Source of the DNA: Diphasiastrum complanatum
Taxonomy: Eukaryota > Streptophyta > Lycopodiopsida > Lycopodiales > Lycopodiaceae
Length of the DNA stretch: 64,000 nucleotides
Reading direction: 5' to 3'
Assembly: GCA_029204225.1 (NCBI GenBank)
Contig: CM055095.1
Span: 61,299,910 to 61,363,909, forward strand
The notes below the pieces were generated by a model. It was not told where the DNA came from. It worked only from the letters and a program-made list of their open reading frames with translations, and did no database searches. A program made the translations under genes and the position numbers. This document shows positions 1-12,500 of the stretch, in pieces (position 1 is the stretch's first letter; every line of letters starts with the position of its first letter).

Positions 1-507
1 GTATGGATTGAGGTGGGCAATGAACATGTGAAAAGAATGTTGGGAATACTATTAACAATCTTCGATAAGGTAACATTTTCCACCTGAAAAACTTAACTTC
101 CAGTTCATTAAGATCTATCATTTCAGGAAGATTACAATTAGCATGCCAACACAAAGTATGACAGAAATTTTAGAAATTCTTTTGACTTCAATTTAGTATA
201 TTTGCAGAAAATCAAAAGAAACCAAATATTGAGACCAAACTTAAGCCCTTTCCAGGTAAGGGCTGGTAATTCTAGCTCATAAGGTGTGGGCTGTGGCATC
301 ACCTGCAAGAGTCCTTTTAGTGGGCGCACTTCCAGATAAACTGGAGAAAGAATGGCCCTGATGCTTGCCGAGCATGCTGCCCGGCAGGACACATGGAGAA
401 AGAGTAGGCGTGGGAGGAAGACAGTTTCTCATAATTTTCAGGTTTTTGCAAAGTTTACTTTAGATAGATAGCTGGGAGGCTAAGAAAACAGTAAAAACCG
501 CACTGAC
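1..507 (-). other. Start of PI4KA intron 17; no exon recognised
   Basis: Exon 17 ends at 508 with a clean donor (CAG|GTCAGT). The next expected protein block, which contains the family motif IPEALP, was not found here in any frame, so the next exon probably lies beyond base 1. A short minus-strand open stretch at 138-392 does not align with the family. Confidence 0.5.
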
Positions 508-3500
508 CTGGACCATTGCTGTAACTTCTGCTCTCAAATTTGTGACAGTTGGAAATCTTGAGACAAAAGTAAGAGCAATACGAGGATCTACTCCCCATGC
601 TATCTTTGCATACTCAACCCATCTTTCTGAATTGACACGTATGCGAGGAACAGAAAATTCTCTGGCAGATCCACAAACACAGAGCACTAACTAAGTAACT
701 GAAATCAGAAAATTACTGATTTTCCAACATTCAAAACTGCTGATGGTGGAGTGAACTTTACTGGCATCTACCAGATCTTTTTTGAAATGTAAGAGATGAA
801 AATGGCAGGAAAAGTGACTATATAATCCATGACTATTCATTACCTAAGAGGATAAGCCCATGTATCCAATCTGTCTGCTTCGTGCTGGCACAACATCAGT
901 AATAACTGTCTTCTTTTCTCCCTTGCACTACTATAGTTCTCAATTTTCCCCCAAACAGGGTGAGTGCTATCTGACTACAGCTAACACAAGAAACACCAAT
1001 CAGAGTACAACCTAGTGACTCTAAGGAGAAGAAAAATATTTCTAAATCATAATCAGCTATGACAAGTACAAGATCACCCAACGATCATAAACATGACCAG
1101 ATGCTTCAAACCACTATTTTTAACACTGCAATGGTCATTTTACCTGCCCTTTGAGATTGCTCAGGCCCAGGTGTCCATTGTCAGAACCATGTCCTTGAAC
1201 ATTCATGTCTACACTAAGAGGAACTTCTGGCTTATCTAATGCTAAATTCTGCACAAATACAGACATGGTCTGTGCTTCTGCTTGAGCTGTGCCTTCTAGT
1301 TTGGAATCATACCATCCTGGCTCCACTGCAAACCAGGCCAATGCAGCTCTGCAAAAGGCACATATGAGAAAGTTAAAACCATGATCTCAACAAAAAAGCA
1401 TTTTCAGCAGGACTTTCTACACAACTTGTATTAACTGCTTATGGTGCACATTTTAACTCTTTTAATATTTAGTAGAATAAGTAACAGTCAACGCATGAGA
1501 AATCCAGTTGATAACTTTTGTCTTGTCAGCAGACAGACTATTGAGAAAATCAAATGATGAATGATCTTTTATAGATGGCAAATAGCTTACCCCTGCCACA
1601 TTTCATTCCATTGCTGACTAACAAACTTTGATATATCAGGTTTACATGTCTTGTAATCAAAATAGGGTCTCACTTCATGAATAGGGCCGTTAACTATATC
1701 AACTTGAAAAATAAACTATGTGGAAGATTTCTCCAGCTACTGAGAGAGCTACCTGGCTTGTGCTTTAAGGAAAAAAGCACTTTAGCACCATTCTAGGGTG
1801 TCTAGCTAGACCTTATTTATCTACATCATTCAGGAGTTTGTTTAATGTTCCTAGGGTACAAGGACTCACTTAGTCCCCAAGAAGTACTGAAAAAGCTCTT
1901 AAAAAATTGACTAGTCCAACTTTTCTGTAGTGTTCACTTCAGCTCATGTTCATGTGAATCCTTTTTGGTTCATGTTGTGAGTCATGACTCCTTGTAGATC
2001 TGAATGTGGATGGAATCTGGATTCTGTGGAATCATAGTTCCCAGCTTAGTTGCCCTTTCCGGAATGGAATGCGTTCCGTTCTGGAACTTCACCAATTTTG
2101 TTTTTAAAAAATACGTTCCTTTTTAACAAAGTAATCGAAATATTAAGGAGCAAGATAGCAATTCTAGGATCAATGTGAGCTTAAGAACGTGGCTTAGATA
2201 GCGATTCGAGGATAAACGTGAGCTGCAAGAATTTCATTCGTTTTTGCCAGATTTTTTGGCTATAAGCAGCTCTGTATAAGCAGTCAAACAAGATATGCAT
2301 TATCTAGCGTCAGACAAGACATGGACATCGAGATAGAGGATGAGTTTTCAAATATAGCATTAAATTTCGTGCATAACCGAGATACGGAACGCAATGCATT
2401 AAAAAAGGGCCAATCATCTGAATACGTGCACAGCGCAGTGACAAACTAGCACAGCAGCAACAAAAAGCCATAGAAAAAATATACGCGAATGCATTTGCCA
2501 GAGATGGAGGACGTGACAGGAACCGATATGGTGGTGGTGGTCCTTATAAATCTATAGAGATCGAGCTGGTCCTTATGATCGCCCCAGTGCTGGCCATGCA
2601 GGTCGCTCATCTTATGATCGCAACTAATTGTTGTCAAATAGCTAGAAACTTCTTTAATTTTGTTTCTGCTTGAATTGTATGTTTTGCAGTGTATCTAGCG
2701 TCCCTCAGTGTATTACCAGGAAGAAGGAAGATCGCGGCCAGTTTAACACCTGCTTTTTTATTTTTTAGAAAACGTTCTGACCCAGTACGTTTTGCAACGT
2801 ACTGTACGTTCCGTGCAGTATGTTCCGACCCAAACGGGTTTCCAAGGTTCCCAGGAACCCGTTCCTAGGTGGAATCATAGGACCCTAACCATGAAGCCTA
2901 TATATGCATGAAAGATGAGAAATGTTGAAGCCACTTATAACCCTTTATTGTTTAACATCTTTCTGCATGTACAAGCTCCTACACCATAGATAACTCATAA
3001 GAGTGTACCATCATTGCCAACGTCTACACATTTCAGGGCATTCCCAACATACATCTTACATCCATAGTGACCAGGGAACCGGAACGAGCATGGGAACGGG
3101 AACAAAAATGTCCCTGTAAAAATGGGAACGGGAACGGGAACGCCAGGTCAACATAATAAATTTGAACTTTATAGAATTTTCTATATTGAAATTACACATA
3201 ATATAAACTCTCTCATCTATCTTGTTTTTAGGTCTTAGCAGAAACTGTGACCAGAGAACACGTTCCCAATCATGTTCCCAAAGTTTCCTCCATTTATCTT
3301 ATTTTTAGTCTTTGCAGAAACTGTGACCAGGGAGCGCGTTCCCAATCACGTTCCCTGGTCATGTTCCCAAACTCATGTTCCTGAGCACGTTCCCAACAAG
3401 AGCACGGTGGGAACGCGTGGCACGTCTAAAAAGCCACGTTCCCAAGTTCCTTGGTCACTATGCTTACATCTCTGGTTGCCAAGATAAGATGCTTTCTGTC

Positions 3501-6500
3501 ATTAATGTAAAGCCAAACTAGTGTTCTGCATTGAGATTCACTAAAGTTTCCTTCTTGATGTCAGACCATTGTAATTTCCACTAACAGCAGTACATGCTGG
3601 CAATGCTGTTGAAAGATCTAATTTTTCTCAAACTCTACACACATGACAAAGAAAGGAATTAGAAATTCCCTTTATAGATATTACAATGAATATGCTTCCA
3701 TCTCTTTGTCAACTGGCTGTGAGAGAGTGGTCAGACTCTCTCAGCTGAACAACAACTACGAACCACCCATGCTGAAGGGTTATGTTGCAAGCAGACTTTC
3801 TGTGGCAGATGTATGATAAGAAAACCCCTTGGGAATGAAGATAATGGCTGTTAAGAGCTCTTAGTTTCCTCAGTTTAAACAGCAAAAATTTGCAGTATTA
3901 TTGATAGCTACCACTGTTGCAACTGAATGCATACAGAGGCCAGTAAATACCATCGACCATATGGTCTTCCATGCATATATAGATGGGCGGCCGGCAGTGT
4001 ATGGCTCCCTGAGTGTATTTGCGGCAAATTTGTTAAGACAAGAAAAATGACTAAGCTGGGAATATTAGCTCTTTCCTTTCATCCCTTTCCAAGAGAAGCC
4101 AAGCCTCTACCATACTCCTACCCACATCGTACCTTCTTTGTTTTTTTAACACCCTGTTTTTCCTCTGCATGTGACATTGTTCTGGGCCTGGGGAGTATTT
4201 GAAACACTTTGATTGTATGGTTTTTATCTAATAATAAAGTACACACATACATTCATGTCTGCTTTTTGGTGACTAATCATGTTATCTTGCACAGTTAGAA
4301 AAAGTCTTCTACCAGGCCTGCTGCCTCAAGCACATAGTATGCTCAACTGAAACTGATATTCTAGAATGAAAAGATGGAGAGCATTGACATACAAAGAGTT
4401 GATAGCCAGAAAGAAGCATCGTGGATTGGATTTTGTCTCTCCCTTAGATTGAATTCTAATAAATCTTCCTGTTTTCAGTCTGTTATTTTGTCATACATTG
4501 AATCTTGAAAGTTGTGTGTACATATTAGCAATACACAAGTAGCTCGTGAAAGCATAGTATTCAAGAAAAAACATTTCAACATATAAGTCTGCATGTCTCG
4601 TCAAATCTGCATACCGTATATTTTGTGGCATACAATACAGAACTTTGGCAAGCATCAAATACTCGTACGAGCATATGGAATGTACATGAATATAGGGTCA
4701 GCATTGGTAGCCACAATGACTATGCCATATGTGAACAAAATTTGAGAAAGACCTGTGTACCCGGAGAGCAATATGCATCGATGGGCAGCGAGGTGGAGGC
4801 TATCGTTCTCTCTTGATTCCCGATCATTGCAACCAACTGTCAACATTAGGTGGGTATGCCAACTTTGTTGCTTCCCTTGAGCTTAGGACAATTATTCAGG
4901 CAAGAGGTGCAATGATTTCTAAGAGTTAGAAGGGGATGAAAAAGGTCATAGGGGACTAGAGCCTACTGAAAAGACATGCAGGTGGCCATATAGAATTGGT
5001 AGAAAACTATGGCTTCTGAAGTGGATTAATATTATACCATGTTGCATAAGAGTGAGAATTGCCAGTATGCTTAAATCAATGGTTATATCTTCTAAGGCAG
5101 ATAAGAGAGGGATATCGGACAAAGAGGGCAGATTTGAGGTGTGGGAATATAGAGAAATTAAGATTGAATAAAAGGAATGACCAATAGACAGGGATAGTGT
5201 CATATTTGAATGTAGGGCTCGAAAAATATAGACAGTAATCAACGATTGTGGCCACCAAACTTTGGCTTAAAAGTTTCCATGAATTGTGACTCGTTGGCTG
5301 ACAAATCGCAATTCATCAATGAATCAAATGGTCCCAGTTTGAATCGGGAAAAATCGGGACTGTTAACATGTCCTGGTCTTGAGAACCAGAATTGTGACCT
5401 GTTTTGCACCACTTTGCAAGGGAGAGAAGGAGAGAGTTCAAAGGAGACAATATTCCCACTCAATGCCATCATCAACCAAGGTCCAAATGAACAAATCTTT
5501 TTTTGGCATTCAGCATCTTCATCAGAGGCATACTACAAGTCCAGGGAGGAATGGCAGACTTAAAATTCATGGAACGGTTTACAACATCACAGCCCCAATC
5601 ATACAACTCAAGATTGTCAACAATCATATGAATCAGTTTCTGTAAGCTCCCTCTTTTGCACTCACTCACTAAATCTGTTCGAGATTCCGTCAACTTAAGC
5701 TCAGAAAAAGTTTAGCCATTATAAACTCAACTTTCCAATATCTTGCATTTTAGAGACTTAATCAGCTTCGAAATAACAAAGCAAAATTTTCTTTCCATGT
5801 GGTGCATCTGAATACACAAGTATACAGGTAAGTGTGACCTGAATCAAGCACTCTTCGATGATATATAGAGCAATTGACCGTTCACACGTGCCATGTTGAG
5901 ACAGTCATTTTCTTTCCAGAAAAAGGGATATTGCATATTCTACTCTTTGCATAAACATATAAATTTCAACTACTACACTGTCATTATAAATTTATCATGA
6001 CATACTCATCTTCTTTCCCAGCTAAAAAACCTTCTCATAGCATAAACATATATTAAAATAACTCAACAAGGTCTTACGACAATAACAATGAATGCTTCTG
6101 TCATACAATCTACAAGAAAGGAAAAATGACAGCAATTCCAAGCAACAAATGACAGAAAAATATGCGTGGTGTTACTAAAGAAGAAACTATCCGGAGATCA
6201 CCTGTACACTCGATCTTCCAGCAAGTTAATGCCAAAATTTCCCGACCGAAGGCTTAGCTGCCATTGACAGGCACAGAATTTCAGTCCCAAGAGCATGAGA
6301 GTGAAAAAAGCGCCCCTAGCTGCTGGATGGGAGGAGAAATTATTTGGGTTCTTGACAGATCCTTGTACTAATCGGCCTATAAGCAGCAGCTCTTCACTGC
6401 TTCTGTTTCTAACAATCTGAATATTGACATAAAAAAGACCTTTGAATAAGTGAAAGGTATCCATCAAGCTTTAGCAAATAAGATGTTCAAGGCTGCCATT

Positions 6501-9500
6501 GCCTAATACAGTCCCAACACAGGCAACTGAACAGTAAAGATCAAAACGAAAGCAAACCAGTGAGCATCATTCGCAGGCATTCTTCCACAAATAGTACCAA
6601 AAGAAGAGATTACTGCTAGCAAACTACCAAACTCATCACTTCAGCACTATATCAATAAATGTAGGCTTTCCATGACACATTGACGAGTTATAGTAAATTT
6701 GAATGTCACCAGGAGTAGAAAAACTAAAAGCATTTTACAGTCTCAAAGTTGAACCACTTCAGGCCCACACACAGCCCTGTAGAGAGAAAAATACCAACTG
6801 GGAAAAGAGTATATGCAGGTCACTTACGCCATGAAATCATTAAACTGCTCACTTTAGTGAAAGGCAATCAGAGAAGCTGAAAATTCTAGAAGCAGCTGTG
6901 ACTTACCTATCAGATCAACAAATGTATGGGAAAAAGTGTAAAATACGGGATTCAACACCGCTAAAAGGTGTCAAATCTGGGCGGGCTTTAATGTTAGCAT
7001 TTGAATGATAATCTGAGCCAGAAAAACCTCTAGACATGGTGGTTCTTGTGGCCATGGAAACGGTCCATACAAACTTCAAATTCAAGTACCAACAGTATTT
7101 ACCCACTTGAAACATTTCAATTATGCCCTTTATGTCATGTTTCTGTGTATTCCGTTACATAATTATTGCCTACAAAGACACGAACTTGCCCAGCCACTTA
7201 TCCAGAGAGACAAAATGGAGAAAAGAAAATAGCACGCAGTAGCATTGCTGCTGAACATACACCGCAGAGTCTATATTGGCCTCTAGGCAAGACATCCTTT
7301 GAAAAGGATTTGAACTACATAATCTTACAAACTGTCACTGATAATACCAAGCCCGATATGGTTAAAATACTAAAGCCTAGAACCTGCTTAGAAGGTTATT
7401 TTTCAAAAGCCAACAATTCCCAAAAGCAGCTGTCACCGTGGCCAGACATGCTTAACAAAATGTTCCACATAGAAAATTAATCGATTGTTCTCAGATGAAG
7501 CATATGCAATCCCAGATTCATGCTGTAATAATATAATGCTAGCAGTTAATCTGACAATAAAGATCACAAAAATTCTGAATCTTTACAAGCATATCAACAA
7601 TAGATTTCTTGGAATTTGACTACAGCTTTGAGCAAATTACAACAATGTTTTCCAGATCTTATTTCTTGATAAAACACAAGATTTTCAGCATCTGGAAAAT
7701 TGATAAGTAGATATTGACCAAAGGGGTTATGGAAATTGAATTTGGCTAAAAAGGAATAAGTTAGAATTGAATATTCATGCTTGGCATCTTCTCATTTTCT
7801 CTAAACAACAACTCTCTATCATCTGTTCTTTTGATACATAGTAAAAACAAACCCAGCAACAGAAATATTGAAACCTCCTGATGATTTAGAGATATGGCGT
7901 TCCAACCATCTTATGAAGATATTTGGTACATTGAATTTGATAATAAAGCAATAATATTCACCTCAAAACGGTCAAGAAGAAATCCAAGCCAGAGCCTATG
8001 AGCAGCAATCCCTTCAACAGGATCTTTGCCTAAAAGCACCACTGGCTCGCCAGGCATCAGCTGAGGCCTTAATTCAGCTGCCGGCCCTGAGTTGGCTACT
8101 CCTGCTGCAAAAAGACCACGACCCGTGTAGATTGTCCACAACCATGCATCCACAAGTTCTGAAAGAATCTGGGAGCCCAGTTGAGGTGCTGCAGATAATA
8201 ACCAGGTCCAGACAAAAATGCCAGTCTCCATTGCTCCAGCAGTGAAGATATAAGCAGGACACCAGCATAAGAGTCGAAGAAGCTTTGAGTAAGCATCAGG
8301 AAGTGTTTGCTTACTCATACTCTGCAAAATTGAGTAGGTCCCTCAAGTCAATTTGTAAGGTGTTACTACAAAACTAAATTGATCTAGCCAGAAAACAGAA
8401 AGGCAAGCAAAACATGATGTTCGATTTTAACTTATGCTGCTTTGCCATGTCCATTGAAGCCTACAGTTAAGCACTCCACAAAAATGAGCTGCAGCTTTCA
8501 ATACCATGTCCGACAGTATAAGTGCTGTAGCCCGCAAGCATGCTTCACGAAAGGAAACTGTGTTTATTGCAAGTCCTTCTCCAGCAGCAGTTACAAATTG
8601 CTTGAGTGATTGCACAAACTTTGTAATCAGATTCTCAATGGGGGACAATTCCTCCCATTTGCTTCCCACGCTGACATCACGACCATTGCTAATAGCATGA
8701 ATGGCCCAGTGACCTGGTGCATGGGTTGATGGAAGAGCTTGGGTGCGACTGAAACCACCAATCTCTTCATAAGATTTCTTCATCCCAACAATCTCTCCAA
8801 CGTAATTTGATTTCACATTTGCACTTACAATGCCGGTGGATAAATATTCCATAGGGTCTATTTCTCCTGTAAGAGAGTTCGCTCCTGCTGCTGCTGCTGC
8901 TGCTGCTGATACAGCAGGAATACTAGACATTAGAGTACCATTTGTTCCTTCCATTTTTGGTGGCTCCAGTTGTTTTTTAGAAAGTAACGCTAGAAGTTCA
9001 CTTGTGTGTGAAGCTTTTGTCCAGGGATTCAACTTACGAAATTGTTCCTGAATCAGACCAATAAGTGCCAAAATGGGTGAGTGCAAAGCCAAATGGAAAA
9101 TTTAAGCAAACAAATCTTCATTCAATAAGGACATAAACATGAAGTGATTCACCTGGAGTAAGCCTTGAGCAGTTGTGGGAACCAGCAACAATGCAGAAGT
9201 GATCCATTCTTGTATCCTATATTGTACATGCAATCGAGATCCAATACCCGATTCAACAGATGGACCAGAAGAAGCACCCTTTCCAAGTAAAAGCAATAAT
9301 GAATCTACACAGCGGACATTCCAGAGAACCTGCAAAAATAGTTTAGAAACTATCTCAAATATTGCAAGATCCTCAAGGTTCATGGAGAAGCAAAAATATG
9401 TCAGAACCTTACCTGTGCGAAACTGTTCCTTAATTGAGTAAGGAAACTGTCCACAATATCACGAATGTTTTCGTTTCTATGGGCCAAGTTTTCAATGAGG

Positions 9501-12500
9501 TAACACGTATGAGCAGCTAGTACAGCCTCTCTTTGCTCGGCTTCATCTCCACTGGCCAGAGTTCTCTCTCCCTGCCACAATCAGCTTGTATCTTATAAGG
9601 CAAATACTCTAGCCTTTTACAAATTATGCAATGTCAAATGACATATCCCCTAGAGAGATGATTTAAGTTATGAGCCAATCACAATGGCATTCTCTCAAAG
9701 CTCTCAGACCCGAGATTGAGAAGGCCCATTGAGATACAAGTTCCAAAATTTGTTATGCACTAAAATTAGAAGAACAATCATAGAATGTACTTTGGCAAAT
9801 TACCATAAAAACAAGAATTACCCAGTCACACATCTAAGTTGCTTTGGAGCGACACTTCACACCCTCAACATTCCTGAACCTTGAAACGCTGTGAAACTTG
9901 CAATTAATTTTTATTTTCTGAATCAGGGTTTTAAAGCCAATTTCCAGCAAATGGGCTATACTTCTTGTGAGGAAGGGAGAGTGATAGGAGGAGCCATACG
10001 AGGGCCATTTGGGCGAGGGCGGTGTCCTTGCAAATGCTATCAGAGAGGGAGGGTCATTATGACAGGTTACTAGGTTTGGTAGGAGAAGAGCATTGACATT
10101 TCCCAGGTTCGTTGCAACGTCGTTCACTATAAGCATCCATGTTAGTGGATTGCATGAGGGCTTTTTTGCATTTTTCTGGGGTTTAGGATGTGGCTTTTTG
10201 CATGGCACTCACATCTGTTAGCATTTGCGTAGTATAGCAACAACCACGTATAGTAGCTTAAGCTTGAAAAAAAACTTGAGGCCCCCTCTACAAACTGTTG
10301 GGCCCATCTTGGGTATCAAAATTTTGTGCAAATTATGTAACTTGTGCCTTTTGGCCTTTGGTTTCCATTTGATGATTAAAGTTCCAATTTGAGCACCAAT
10401 TCTGCCTCTGTTTATAGTACTCAGCTGCAACTTGATTAGGAACTGCTGCTCGTTTTCGAACATTTGGTATCAAAACTAGATAGGCTAGCACTCCTTTTGG
10501 GAAGTTTTGCAGATCCATTTGATCAAGAGAACTTCATCCTCAGCCATTTCATCAACTTCTAGAAAGAGAAAGTGCAATATCTCTAGACCTTCTAATGATT
10601 CTTATAATCAATCTTCAACTTTTGTTGATGGCAATGAAGGTGACCAAAACTAAGGCACAAGAATCAAATTTCTCCATGGACAATGCTTGGTACTTGGATT
10701 CAGATGCATCCTCACACATGAACTCAAGGAAGGAATGGCTCTTTACTTCCAAAAGAAATTGTTCTCTACTTTCAAGAAGGGGGAAGCAGGCAAGGTGATT
10801 CTTGGACATGATTCAAACCAAGAAATAGAACGTAAAGACAACATTCCTATCAGCCTGCAAGAGTGTCATGTGCCAAATCCAAACCAATAGCAATAACAAT
10901 GAAAGTAAAGCTAATAGCAAGGGAAATGCAAAGCATCCAAGATAGCATATCCAAAGAATGCTAGAAACACAAGGATCTCCATAGAATCACAATAGAAATG
11001 AAAGAAAGAGTACAAAGCAATGGAAAATGAGCATGGATTCATGTAGATAAGGCACATGAGACCTAGCAAAATAAATCCCCATAGCTCACATTCACAAGGA
11101 GGAAGCTAGAAGCTTTCACTTGCAAATGAGCCAAAAGATCCCAAAATTGATGTCTCTTGCCTAGTTATAGACAATGCTCTCACTTAACTAAACATAACTA
11201 TCTTGAAGGATAGTTAGCCCTTGTTAAGTATTAAACTACATTGGGCCCTTATTGGTCTATTATCCTTATTAATTACTTTGAAGGGCCTAAAGAGGGAACC
11301 GCCTTGTTCTTAAGGCTAATAGCTCCTTTTGGGCCTACAAAGCTTACAATGGATATTCTAATGCGCTTGTCTCAGTTGGTTGTATAATTGATAGATGCAT
11401 GATAGTTGAGTTATATAATGATAAATTTCTCATGAAGAACAAAGAACATGTGAGTGCAAGTCGATCAAGAAATCTTGAACACGTCAAATGTTTGTGAGGC
11501 TTTTATTTCGGACAAGCACAATAACGAGTGGAGGGCAAAGGCACATCTAGATTTTGTCCATTCCAATTTGTGGGTACCTACTCAAACACAATTTTTGGGA
11601 GTACTTTGTACCTCATGACTTTTATTGACGACTATTCTAGAAACTACTAGATTTCTGAAAAATCAGTCACAAGTATTCAATTTCTTTGTTGAGTTGAAGA
11701 ATTTCATTGGCTATGTTGAACAAAAGAAGATACACTACTACGCTCTACACTATCCCTACGAACACTCCCATCACCCTCTCCCCTCGTCCATCCACTTTCT
11801 CCTTTGTTACTGTTGATATGGTTACCACGGCCATTGAGAAATTGAGATATTGATGACTTGGAGGCCAAACCTCTAACTCAAGCGGCAGATACTCTTGCAC
11901 CCATCTTGACCAGGTTACTTAACCAAGCTGTCGTTTATGGTTTCCCTCTGACGTGGTGTACCAACATTATCCATCCCATCCATAAGAGTGGTGACCCTAT
12001 GAACCTTGGAAATCACCGCACCATCATGATAGATTATATTGTGCCAAAACTCTATGGCACCATCCTCCAGATAGTTGTTAGTAGTGAGGCAGACGGAGAT
12101 TACACGCAATGGATCAGGCAGGCTTCTGAGACAAACATTCTACTATTGACGACATCTTCACATAGAGCCATCATTGAGGAGGCTAAGTCCAAGCATGAAA
12201 AGCTGCATTGTTGCTTTGTTGATTTTTGGAGGGCATTTGATTCAATCCTGAGCCGACAAATTATACATGTGAGTTGGGATTTTCCATAGATACTATATTG
12301 GCAGTTATGGCACTCTATGAGCAAGTTTGGGGATGTTTCAGGACAAATGAGGGTTTGCCCCAGTTGATTAGGAATACAATTGGGGTGAAGCAGGGTTGTT
12401 CCCTCGCCACCACTATCTTGGATTCTATATTCATGAGCTTGAGCAGGTAACTGATCATGATGGTGGCATTGGCTACAGAGTGGGTGACATTCTTATTTCT

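Larger units (their letters stand above)
1349..6201 (-). other. PI4KA intron 14 (4.85 kb) with MITE insertions
   Basis: This is the longest intron seen in the gene. It contains two hAT-like elements (2033-2868 and 3063-3462, listed separately). From 3,471 to 6,201 I recognise no gene, only AT-rich DNA with small inverted stretches, for example the TGAATTGTGA/TCGCAATTCA pair near 5,277-5,315. Confidence 0.75.

Noticed and set aside
138-392. Minus-strand open stretch as the next PI4KA exon
   Set aside because: It ends at a possible donor (CTTGCAG|GTGATG), but its translation does not align with the expected IPEALP-containing block and no in-phase acceptor joins it to exon 17.
4625-5693. Cluster of short overlapping frames in intron 14
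   Set aside because: No codon or motif support; both strands are equally open, as expected by chance.
8506-9051. Plus-strand open frames opposite PI4KA exon 12
   Set aside because: They are antisense shadows of a well-supported exon, including the GCT repeat that encodes the conserved poly-alanine stretch.
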